Positions 6,243 to 12,459 of a stretch of DNA of 12,459 bases are shown here, piece after piece (position 1 is the first letter of the stretch; each line of letters starts with the position of its first letter). The position numbers and the translations under genes were made by a program. The stretch is from Chloroflexota bacterium (GTDB lineage Bacteria; Chloroflexota; Anaerolineae; Anaerolineales; Anaerolineaceae), in contig JAKOSR010000146.1 of assembly GCA_029777225.1 (NCBI GenBank), positions 1 through 12,459 of the forward strand, read 5' to 3'. Under the pieces are notes generated by a model. That model searched no databases, was not told the DNA's origin, and saw nothing but the letters and a program-made list of their open reading frames with translations.

Positions 6243-7652
6243 ATGAGCACAGCGATTTGGTGGGTGCGACGCGATTTAAGGTTGGACAACAATCCGACAT
6301 TGCGCCGGGCCGTGGAAACCGGGTTGTTCGTTCAACCCGTTTTCATCCTGGACCCCGCGTTGCTTAATGACGACGCGCCCCCGAGGCAATCCTTCCTAAT
6401 GGAAGGTTTGGCAGCCCTCAACGCGTTGCTGCGCCAAAGGGGCAGCTACCTGCTGCTCCGCCATGGTGAACCCATCCAGCAGCTGGCCTTGTTGGCACGG
6501 GAGCTGGAAGCTTCCATCATCTTTGCTGAAGAAGATTACACGCCTTACGCCCGCCGCAGGGATGCCGTGGCCACACAAAACCTGCCAATCCAATGGGTGA
6601 CCGGTCTTACCGCCCTGCATCCAGCTTCCGTGGTAAAAGCGGATGGCAGCCCCTACACGGTATTCACGCCCTTCATGAAAGCCTGGAAAAGCATGCCTTC
6701 CTCCCTCACAGGCGAATGGAAAGCGCCAGCCAAGCTTGCTGGTCCCGCGTTGATTGAAAGCCACCCCATCCCCTCCTTCAAAAAGAACACGATTTTCCCT
6801 GCCACGCAGCCGGAAGCGGAAAAACGACTGGAAAGGTTCATCGATGACGGCCTGTTTTCTTACGCCGAATCACGTGACCGCCTCGACCTTGATGGCACTT
6901 CCAGCTTGTCCCCTTACCTTCGCTTTGGCTTGATTTCCATCCGCCAGCTTTTCGCCGCCGCGGAACAGGCAAAGCAACAGGCACCCGACTCCGCCGCCAC
7001 TAAGAGCGCGGAAACCTGGATGAACGAGCTCATCTGGCGCGAGTTCTATCAATCGATTCTTTATCATTTCCCATTCGTCACATACTCCGCCTTCAACCCT
7101 AGGTTCCGGGCAATCCCTTGGCGCGATGCCCCGCAGGATTTGCTTGCCTGGCAACAAGGCCGGACCGGTTTCCCGGTAGTTGACGCGGCCATGCGCCAGC
7201 TGTCCACCATCGGTTGGGTGCACAATCGGGCGCGTATGATTGCCGCGTCATTTCTCGCCAAGGATTTATTGATAAATTGGCAGGAAGGTGAACGCTGGTT
7301 CTTTAACCACCTGGTGGACGCGGACATTGCTGCCAACAATGGCGGCTGGCAGTGGACTGCGGGGGTGGGCACGGACGCCGCGCCGTATTTCCGAGTTTTC
7401 AACCCAACCCTTCAAGGAATAAAGTTCGACCCGGAAGGCAACTACATCCGCCGTTGGGTGCCAGAGCTGGCCAACCTCCCAACCAAGCTCATCCATCAGC
7501 CTGAGTTGATGACTGCCTTGGAAGAGACCAGGTATAACGTCCGGCTCGGCCGCGATTACCCCAGGCGCATCATCGATCGCTCGCAAACGCGGGAACGTAC
7601 GCTCAATGCCTACCAGCTATCCAAAGATGGGTTCACGCAACCCTATTCATAA
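6243..7652 (+). CDS. phrB: Deoxyribodipyrimidine photolyase (class I CPD type)
   Basis: This enzyme uses blue or near-UV light and reduced FAD to split UV-induced pyrimidine dimers in DNA. It has 469 residues, as expected. The N-terminal antenna domain (1-130) opens with the hallmark IWWVRRDLRLDNNPTL and contains EEDYTPYARRRDAV. The FAD domain has DGTSSLSPYLRFGLIS (217-232), ELIWREFYQ (262-270), GWVHNRARMI (324-333), INWQEGERWFF (344-354), ADIAANNGGWQW (360-371) and DAAPYFRVFNP (378-388). The electron-transfer tryptophan triad is intact (W369, W346, W325), as are the dimer-binding W265 and W371 (E. coli W277 and W384), so it should be active as a CPD photolyase, not a cryptochrome. It follows the DUF1475-like gene by 6 nt with no clear ribosome site, implying coupled translation. 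Confidence 0.96.
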   Translation: MSTAIWWVRRDLRLDNNPTLRRAVETGLFVQPVFILDPALLNDDAPPRQSFLMEGLAALNALLRQRGSYLLLRHGEPIQQLALLARELEASIIFAEEDYTPYARRRDAVATQNLPIQWVTGLTALHPASVVKADGSPYTVFTPFMKAWKSMPSSLTGEWKAPAKLAGPALIESHPIPSFKKNTIFPATQPEAEKRLERFIDDGLFSYAESRDRLDLDGTSSLSPYLRFGLISIRQLFAAAEQAKQQAPDSAATKSAETWMNELIWREFYQSILYHFPFVTYSAFNPRFRAIPWRDAPQDLLAWQQGRTGFPVVDAAMRQLSTIGWVHNRARMIAASFLAKDLLINWQEGERWFFNHLVDADIAANNGGWQWTAGVGTDAAPYFRVFNPTLQGIKFDPEGNYIRRWVPELANLPTKLIHQPELMTALEETRYNVRLGRDYPRRIIDRSQTRERTLNAYQLSKDGFTQPYS

Positions 7653-7682
7653 CCATGCGAACAAACAACAGATTGGAAAAAA

Positions 7683-8030
7683 ATGAACAAATTTCTCCTG
7701 GCGCTCAAAATTATCTCGGCCATCCTGACCATCGGGACAGGCCTGCTCGCACTCATCAAACCCACATCCATCTATGATTTCACCGGCCTCAAAGCGGTAG
7801 GTGGGCGCGGCATCACGGAGATTCGAGCCATCTTTGGCGCGCTTTTCATCGCTCTGGGTGCCTTCGCCCTCTACCACCGGCAACCAATGGCTTTTAACAT
7901 GTTAGGTGTGATGTACCTTGGCATCGCCGCGGTCAGGGTCGTATCGATGTTCCTTGACAAATCCGTGGTCAGTTCCAACCTCATCAGCCTGGCCATCGAA
8001 GTCGTGGTCGGCGTCATCCTTGTGCTCTAA
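7683..8030 (+). CDS. DUF4345-like small membrane protein
   Basis: This is a 115-residue, very hydrophobic protein with four predicted membrane segments, at about 4-24 (FLLALKIISAILTIGTGLLAL), 47-65 (IRAIFGALFIALGAFALYH), 72-90 (FNMLGVMYLGIAAVRVVSM) and 97-115 (SNLISLAIEVVVGVILVL). The GGRGITEIRAIFGALFIALG block resembles the DUF4345 family of unknown function. The ribosome site is weak (GGAAAAAA just before the ATG). It lies 30 nt after the photolyase and 18 nt before the next gene, so it is probably co-transcribed. No enzymatic motif is visible. Confidence 0.78.
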   Translation: MNKFLLALKIISAILTIGTGLLALIKPTSIYDFTGLKAVGGRGITEIRAIFGALFIALGAFALYHRQPMAFNMLGVMYLGIAAVRVVSMFLDKSVVSSNLISLAIEVVVGVILVL

Positions 8031-8048
8031 CGCTAACGTGAGGCTTGA

Positions 8049-8720
8049 TTGAAAAGCAAGTTGGCAGAAATCCTGGGTGAGTTGAAAAGCGTCCTGTCCG
8101 GCAGGACCTTTGACGCGATTCTTCCGCCCCTCTTGTATGGACTCCTCAATGGTAAATTTGGGCTCACCTTGGCGGCCGTGGCCGCTGGAGGTGTAGCGTT
8201 CGCTTTTTTCCTATACCGCCTGGCAAAACGGCAAAACTGGGCTTACGCGCTGGTCGGCCTGGCGGGTGTCGCCCTGGCCACTGGGCTGGCGCTCATCACG
8301 CGTGAAGCCAGCGCTTATTACTTGCCAGGCATTCTCTCCAGTGCTTTGCTGGTGCTGCTACTCATCATCTCATTGGTTGTCTCGAAGCCCCTCGCGGCCT
8401 GGGCCAGCCATCTCGCCCGGGGTTGGCCATTGGCTTGGTTTTGGCTGCCATCCATCAGGCCGGCCTACCTGGAAGTGACCATTTTTTGGCTGGTCTTTTT
8501 CCTGGCCCGCCTGGTCATCCAAATCTCCCTCTATCAACAAGGCCAAACCGTTTCATTGGCTTGGGCTAACATGCTGCTGGGCTGGCCGGTAACGATTGTG
8601 GTCCTGGTTCTCAGTTATGTTTATGGAATTTGGCGCCTGCGCAAACTGCGGGGCCCCGGTGTGGATGAGTTCATTACCGGCAAACAACCTCCCTATCGCG
8701 GTCAAACCCGCGGTTTCTGA
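8049..8720 (+). CDS. DUF3159-like membrane protein
   Basis: This is a 223-residue polytopic membrane protein. The N-terminal half (SGRTFDAILPPLLYGLL, then a long hydrophobic stretch, KRQNWAYALVGLAGVALA, and EASAYYLPGILSSALL) resembles the DUF3159 family, best known from actinobacteria and of unknown function. About six membrane segments are apparent, and the tail (RKLRGPGVDEFITGKQPPY) is polar. The start is TTG at 8049, with GAGG (8040-8043) 5 nt upstream; no ATG gives a full-length protein. It ends 16 nt before the peroxiredoxin-like gene. Confidence 0.77.
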   Translation: MKSKLAEILGELKSVLSGRTFDAILPPLLYGLLNGKFGLTLAAVAAGGVAFAFFLYRLAKRQNWAYALVGLAGVALATGLALITREASAYYLPGILSSALLVLLLIISLVVSKPLAAWASHLARGWPLAWFWLPSIRPAYLEVTIFWLVFFLARLVIQISLYQQGQTVSLAWANMLLGWPVTIVVLVLSYVYGIWRLRKLRGPGVDEFITGKQPPYRGQTRGF

Positions 8721-8736
8721 CCACGAAAGGAATCTC

Positions 8737-9213
8737 ATGCCCGTCGTCGCAATCAACCAACCTGCCCCGGATTTTTCAATGCCCGATTCACGCGGCGAGA
8801 TGATTACCCTCTCGGAATTCAAAGGCCTTGAGCATGTCATTTTGGTATTAAATCGTGGGTTTACGTGACCATTCTGCCAAAAGCACATGGCGCAGTTGCG
8901 TCGTGATTACGAGCAATTCATCAATCATGATGCCGAAATCATCGTCATCGGCCCTGAAGATTCCAAAGCTTTCAACTCATATTTCCAAAAAGAAAACCTG
9001 CCCTTCATCGGTATCCCTGACCCCGACCACGGGGTGCTGAAGCTTTTTGGCCAAAAGGTCAATCTGTTCAAGCTAGGGCGCATGCCAGGCCAAATCATCG
9101 TGGATAAGCACGGCAACGTCCGTTTCATTCATTACGGTCACGATATGGCCGACATCCCCCAAAACGAGGAAATCCTTGCAATCCTGGATAACCTCAACGC
9201 CGAACAAGACTGA
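8737..9213 (+). CDS. Selenocysteine-containing peroxiredoxin-like protein (TGA at codon 44)
   Basis: This is a thioredoxin-fold AhpC/TSA-type redox protein of 158 residues, probably reducing peroxides or disulfides in the cytoplasm. It starts at ATG 8737, after AAAGGA (8726-8731). The N-terminal part (APDFSMPDSRGEMITLSEFKG, then HVILVLNRGFT) is typical of the family. An in-frame TGA at 8866-8868 (codon 44) follows, and the same frame continues PFCQKHMAQLRRDYEQF, then AEIIVIGPED, FIGIPDPDHGVLKLFG, GRMPGQIIVDKHGNVRF and a normal TGA stop at 9211-9213. Relatives have RGxxCPFC or RGxWCPYC here, so the TGA replaces the first, attacking cysteine of CxxC; C47 is the resolving residue and the only cysteine. 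A SECIS-like hairpin lies just downstream and the UGA is followed by C, a weak termination context. Neither a frameshift nor a second TGA in the frame is seen. The alternative is a TGC/TGT-to-TGA error or mutation. No sel genes are in the window. Confidence 0.85.
8866..8905 (+). promoter_or_regulatory. UGA codon with bacterial SECIS-like hairpin
   Basis: After the UGA (8866-8868), the mRNA can fold CATGGCGC (8886-8893) against GCGTCGTG (8898-8905), eight pairs of which two are G-U, closing the 4-nt loop AGTT (8894-8897). The loop starts 25 nt after the UGA and has G at its second position followed by U. This agrees with the general bacterial SECIS pattern recognised by SelB: a short apical loop with an early G, about 16-37 nt from the UGA. 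The fold was made by hand and no energy was computed. Confidence 0.7.
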
Positions 9214-9244
9214 TTTTTTCCCCCAATCAAACATTTCCAGACAT

Positions 9245-9275
9245 AAGCGCGGTCCTCATCAACGGGGCCGCGCTT
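9245..9275 (+). terminator. Hairpin ending the photolyase/peroxiredoxin run
   Basis: AAGCGCGGTCCT (9245-9256) pairs with GGGGCCGCGCTT (9264-9275), twelve pairs including two G-T, around the loop CATCAAC. It sits about 31 nt after the peroxiredoxin stop and before the promoter region of the next operon. The downstream sequence (CAATTACC) is not a real T-tract, so termination may be partial or Rho-assisted. Confidence 0.65.
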
Positions 9276-9324
9276 CAATTACCACGGAATTAAGAAATTA
9301 TTAATACCAATCTTGTACACAATT

Positions 9325-9354
9325 TTGCGGCTGGAAGTACGAATTCACCATAAT
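9325..9354 (+). promoter_or_regulatory. Candidate promoter of the 2-oxo acid dehydrogenase operon
   Basis: CATAAT (9349-9354, five of six -10 positions) is preceded at 18 bp by TTGCGG (9325-9330, three of six -35 positions). The surrounding DNA (9280-9381) is clearly more AT-rich than the genes. A start near 9361 would give a leader of about 20 nt before the ATG at 9382; CAGGAA (9375-9380 region) serves as the ribosome site. Confidence 0.4.
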
Positions 9355-9381
9355 GAATAAAAAAGTAGATAAGCAGGAAAT

Positions 9382-11799
9382 ATGAGCGAGACAACGAACG
9401 AAAAATTACCTCTTTCCAAAGAGGAACTAATTGCGGACTACCGCCTTGGGTACCGTTCCCGCCAGGCCTCCGTCATAGGCAGGCGTGAAGTTCTGACTGG
9501 CAAGGCCAAGTTTGGCATTTTTGGCGATGGCAAGGAACTCATCCAACTGGCCATTGCCCGCGCCTTCAAAAAAGGCGACTGGCGCTCTGGGTACTACCGG
9601 GACCAGACCTGGATGATGGCCCTGGGTCTGCTCACGCTTGAGCAATTTTTTGCCCAGCTTTATGCCGACACGACTCCCGGCCACGACCCCCACAGCGGCG
9701 GCAGGAACATGACCGGCCACTTTTCCTCTGAACTGCTCGATGAAAATGGCCATTGGTATCCTCAGGTCGGCCGTTACAACTCCGCCGCGGATATCGCCCC
9801 AACCGCCGCCCAGCTGCCACGCTCAGTGGGTTTGTCCTACGCCTCGGTTCTCTATCGCAAGCTTGCCGAGCTGCAGGACGCCAAGGATTTCAGTAATCAT
9901 GGTGATGAAGTCACCTGGGTGAGCATCGGCAACGCCTCAACCTCAGAAGGACACTTCTGGGAATCGGTCAACGCGATTGGCGTGTTGCACGCCCCGGCAA
10001 TCATTAGCATTTATGACGACGGCTATGGCATTTCAGTCCCCAACAAGTTCCAGATGGTTAAGGAAAACATTTCCGCCATCCTGAAAGGTTTCGAACGCAT
10101 TCCCTGCCCGGCCGAACAATGTGACCGGGGTTATGACCTTTACTCGGTCAACGCCTGGGACTACGTTGAGCTGCTCAGCACTTACAAACTTGCCGCCGAG
10201 ACCGCGCGCAAGTATCACATTCCCGCCCTGGTGCACGTCACCGATACCACCCAACCCCAGGGGCATTCCACCTCTGGTTCACATGAGCGCTACAAATCCA
10301 AGGAGCGCCTCGATTGGGAAGTCGAGTACGATTGCCTCCCGCGTTTCCGCCAGTGGCTGCTAGAAAACCAGGTCGCGACCGATGAAGAGCTGACCCAATG
10401 GGAAAAAGAAGATCGCGTCACTGTTGAAAATGCCCGCAAATCCGCCTGGGAAGCATTCCAGGCCCCAATCCGGGAGTTGCGCGGGCAGGCAGTCGCGGCG
10501 CTTGACGAAACCGCGGCAGCCAGCCAGGAATCCGATGAGATAAAGAAACTCACCGCCAACCTTAAAAGCAAGACTGACTTGTTATACAGGGATATTGCCG
10601 AACCGGCGCACGAGGCCCTGGTGCTCACCAGGGATGAAACCTCGCCCGCGCGGCAACAACTGGTCGAACTAAGCAACAGACTGGAGAAGGACAAGCTGGC
10701 TTCTTACGAGAAGTACAAATTCTCCACTTCAGACCATTCACCGTTCAAGATTCCCGTCATCCCGGCAGTCTACAGTGCCTCTTCCCCCAATGTGATGGGA
10801 TTTGAGGTCCTCAACAAGGCCTTTGACGAAATCCTGCGCCGCGACCCCCGCGTGGTGGCGTTTGGTGAGGATGTTGGCAACCTTGGGGACGTCAATCAGG
10901 GCTTCAGGGGCCTCCAACAGAAGTATGGGCCACTGCGCGTATCGGATACCGGTATTCGCGAGGCAACCATCCTCGGCCAGGCCATTGGCCTGAGTCTGCG
11001 CGGCCTGCGCCCCATCGCGGAAATCCAATACCTGGACTACCTGCTCTACGCCCTGCAAATCATGGCCGACGACTTGGCCAATTTGCGTTGGCGGACCGCC
11101 GGCCGTCAACAGGCACCGGTCATTGTGCGCACCCGTGGCCACCGCCTGGAGGGCATTTTCCATTCCGGGTCACCCATGGCCAGCATTATCAACCTGCTAC
11201 GGGGCATGCATGTCCTCGTCCCCCGCAACATGACCCAGGCAGCCGGCTTTTACAACACCCTCATCCAATCGGACGACCCTGCCCTTGTGGTGGAAGTCCT
11301 GAACGGCTACCGTTTAAAGGAGCGCATGCCGGATAACATCGAGGAATTCACGCTGCCACTCGGGGTTCCCGAGGTGTTGCGCAAAGGCAGGGATATCAGC
11401 GTGGTGACCTATGGCGCCACCGTACGCCAGGCCCACGAAGCAACCGTCCTGCTTGAAAAAGCAGGCGTGGATGTTGAACTCATCGATGTGCAATCTCTGC
11501 TGCCCTTTGACATACATGGGCTCATCGTTGAATCCCTCAAGAAAACCTCCCGGGTCCTGTTTGTGGACGAAGACATGCCCGGTGGGACCACAGCTTATAT
11601 GATGGAACAGGTTTTGGAAAAACAGGGCGGATACCAGTGGCTGGACTCAGCCCCTGCAACCCTCCCCGGCGCTAATCATCGCCCCGCTTATGGTAGCGAT
11701 GGCGATTATTACAGCAAGCCCAATGCCAATTCCATTTTTGACACCGTTTATGGCATGATGCGGGAAAGCAACCCCACACGCTTCCCGGCAATCAGGTAA
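9382..11799 (+). CDS. 2-oxo acid dehydrogenase E1, fused alpha and beta subunits
   Basis: This thiamine-diphosphate enzyme decarboxylates a 2-oxo acid (pyruvate or a branched-chain oxo acid; the sequence does not decide) and passes the acyl group to the lipoyl arm of the E2 encoded next. It has 805 residues, about the sum of separate alpha and beta chains. The alpha part (1 to about 310) has RRE-GKAKFGIFGDGKE (34-52), SGYYRDQTWMMALG (69-82) and the cofactor region SIGNASTSEGHFWE (181-194) to YDDGYGISVP (211-220). A helical, charged linker covers about 320-445. The beta part (about 470-805) has FGEDVGNLG (494-502), RVSDTGIREATILGQAIG (519-536), AEIQYLDY (546-553), FHSGSPMASIINLLRG (593-608) and the C-terminal transketolase domain with FVDEDMPGGTTAYM (727-740). 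Fused enzymes with HSGSPM and DDGYGIS are a known bacterial subfamily. The usual GD of the cofactor motif is G183-N184 here. Confidence 0.93.
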   Translation: MSETTNEKLPLSKEELIADYRLGYRSRQASVIGRREVLTGKAKFGIFGDGKELIQLAIARAFKKGDWRSGYYRDQTWMMALGLLTLEQFFAQLYADTTPGHDPHSGGRNMTGHFSSELLDENGHWYPQVGRYNSAADIAPTAAQLPRSVGLSYASVLYRKLAELQDAKDFSNHGDEVTWVSIGNASTSEGHFWESVNAIGVLHAPAIISIYDDGYGISVPNKFQMVKENISAILKGFERIPCPAEQCDRGYDLYSVNAWDYVELLSTYKLAAETARKYHIPALVHVTDTTQPQGHSTSGSHERYKSKERLDWEVEYDCLPRFRQWLLENQVATDEELTQWEKEDRVTVENARKSAWEAFQAPIRELRGQAVAALDETAAASQESDEIKKLTANLKSKTDLLYRDIAEPAHEALVLTRDETSPARQQLVELSNRLEKDKLASYEKYKFSTSDHSPFKIPVIPAVYSASSPNVMGFEVLNKAFDEILRRDPRVVAFGEDVGNLGDVNQGFRGLQQKYGPLRVSDTGIREATILGQAIGLSLRGLRPIAEIQYLDYLLYALQIMADDLANLRWRTAGRQQAPVIVRTRGHRLEGIFHSGSPMASIINLLRGMHVLVPRNMTQAAGFYNTLIQSDDPALVVEVLNGYRLKERMPDNIEEFTLPLGVPEVLRKGRDISVVTYGATVRQAHEATVLLEKAGVDVELIDVQSLLPFDIHGLIVESLKKTSRVLFVDEDMPGGTTAYMMEQVLEKQGGYQWLDSAPATLPGANHRPAYGSDGDYYSKPNANSIFDTVYGMMRESNPTRFPAIR

Positions 11800-11807
11800 G
11801 GAGTAAG

Positions 11808-12459
11808 ATGGCAACACAATTAATTGCCCCAAGGTTGGGGGAAGGCGTGGAAGAACTGACAATCGTAAGCTGGCTCAAGCAGGTAGGTGAGCCGGTGGCC
11901 GAGATGGAACCGATTGTGGAAGTGGAAACAGACAAGGTCGTCACCGAGTTTCCCAGCCCGGTGGCGGGTACGCTCCTGAAAATCGACGTCCCAGCTGGTG
12001 AAACCGTGAAGGTCGGTGACTCGATGGGCAGTGTGGGCATAGCGGGCGAAGAGCCCGCAGCCAAACCTGCACAAGAAAAACCAGCCAACGGAGAGCCTGC
12101 CGCGCAGGTGGAGCCTACCCCCCCCATTCCTGCTCAACCTCCGGAAAGCGGGGATAAGAACAGTGGCCAGGAAATCGGAGAAGGCTCAAAACGCAACTTC
12201 ATCTCCCCGCTTGTACGCAAGATGGCCGCGGAGAACCAGGTTGATTTATCCCGCATCCCCGGCACAGGTGAAGGCGGGCGAATCACCAAGGCGGATGTGA
12301 CCGCTTACCTTGAGCAGGCCAAACAAGCACCAGCCGCCGCTGCCACGAGCACCTTGAAGCCTTCGACAGGCAATATCCCGTCGCCGACCGTTGTCACACC
12401 ATCGGTCGCGCCAGCCAAACCCACGCTTCAAATTTCTCCCGATCTGGGGAAATTAATCC
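11808..12459 (+). CDS. Dihydrolipoamide acyltransferase E2, N-terminal part
   Basis: This is the core acyltransferase of the 2-oxo acid dehydrogenase complex, which receives the acyl group from E1 and transfers it to CoA. It begins at ATG 11808, with AAGGAG (11798-11803) before it and only 8 nt after the E1 stop, so the two are co-translated. The frame is open to the window edge, giving 217 of an expected 400-450 residues. The lipoyl domain spans 1-77 with the lipoylated Lys43 in the motif ETDKVVTE. An Ala/Pro/Glu-rich linker follows (80-128), then the peripheral subunit-binding domain at 131-168 (FISPLVRKMA, then GTGEGGRITKADVTAYL), and a second Ala/Pro/Thr linker (172-207). The catalytic domain with HxxxDG lies outside the window. 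One lipoyl domain is present. Whether the complex is for pyruvate or branched-chain substrates is open. Confidence 0.94.
   Translation, partial: MATQLIAPRLGEGVEELTIVSWLKQVGEPVAEMEPIVEVETDKVVTEFPSPVAGTLLKIDVPAGETVKVGDSMGSVGIAGEEPAAKPAQEKPANGEPAAQVEPTPPIPAQPPESGDKNSGQEIGEGSKRNFISPLVRKMAAENQVDLSRIPGTGEGGRITKADVTAYLEQAKQAPAAAATSTLKPSTGNIPSPTVVTPSVAPAKPTLQISPDLGKLI

Noticed and set aside
8866..8868. TGA read as tryptophan under an alternative genetic code
   Set aside because: TGA clearly ends several genes here (3212-3214, 5860-5862, 8718-8720 and 9211-9213), and Trp is encoded by TGG throughout.
8887..9213. A stand-alone 108-residue gene starting at the ATG at 8887
   Set aside because: It has no ribosome site, starts after the active-site motif and would lack the first strand and redox centre of the fold. 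The upstream in-frame part has a good ribosome site and the missing family motifs.

Overview
This window looks like a chromosomal segment of a Chloroflexota bacterium, probably Anaerolineae. That placement is an inference from the gene families, the moderately high GC content and the codon use; no 16S or other marker gene is present. Thirteen protein-coding genes are supported, and two of them run off the window ends. All lie on the + strand except the first. I see no tRNA, rRNA, CRISPR array, insertion sequence or other mobile element.

Layout: (1) 1-627, minus strand: the N-terminal 209 residues of a class II fructose-1,6-bisphosphatase (GlpX). (2) 628-925: a divergent intergenic region with a good -10 box for the rightward operon and an imperfect inverted repeat. 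(3) 926-4038: a sugar ABC importer of the CUT1 type, made of a lipoprotein binding protein and two inner-membrane permeases. A strong hairpin separates the first gene from the second, and no ATPase gene is present. (4) 4190-5032: a DegV-family fatty-acid-binding protein. (5) 5065-9213: six tightly spaced genes that look like one operon: a DUF1295 membrane protein (steroid 5-alpha-reductase-like), a DUF1475-like membrane protein, a DNA photolyase, a DUF4345-like small membrane protein, a DUF3159-like membrane protein and a peroxiredoxin-like redox protein. A hairpin that may be a terminator closes this run. (6) 9382-12459: a fused alpha/beta E1 subunit of a 2-oxo acid dehydrogenase, followed after 8 nt by the E2 acyltransferase, which is cut by the window end.

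The most interesting item is the last gene of the photolyase run. Its reading frame (8737-9213) is interrupted by a TGA at 8866-8868. This falls exactly where the family has the first cysteine of its CxxC redox motif (RGFT-U-PFC). Homology continues in the same frame right after it. A bacterial SECIS-like hairpin, with a 4-nt loop carrying G at its second position, lies 25 nt downstream. I read it as a selenocysteine-containing thioredoxin-fold peroxiredoxin. Ordinary gene calling would truncate it, start it late or call it a pseudogene.

How the genes may work together: the sugar importer and the gluconeogenic phosphatase are divergently arranged carbon-metabolism functions. The DUF1295/photolyase/seleno-peroxiredoxin run suggests defence against light-driven and oxidative damage, by analogy with photo-oxidative stress clusters in other bacteria (inference). 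The E1-E2 genes build an acyl-CoA-producing dehydrogenase complex.
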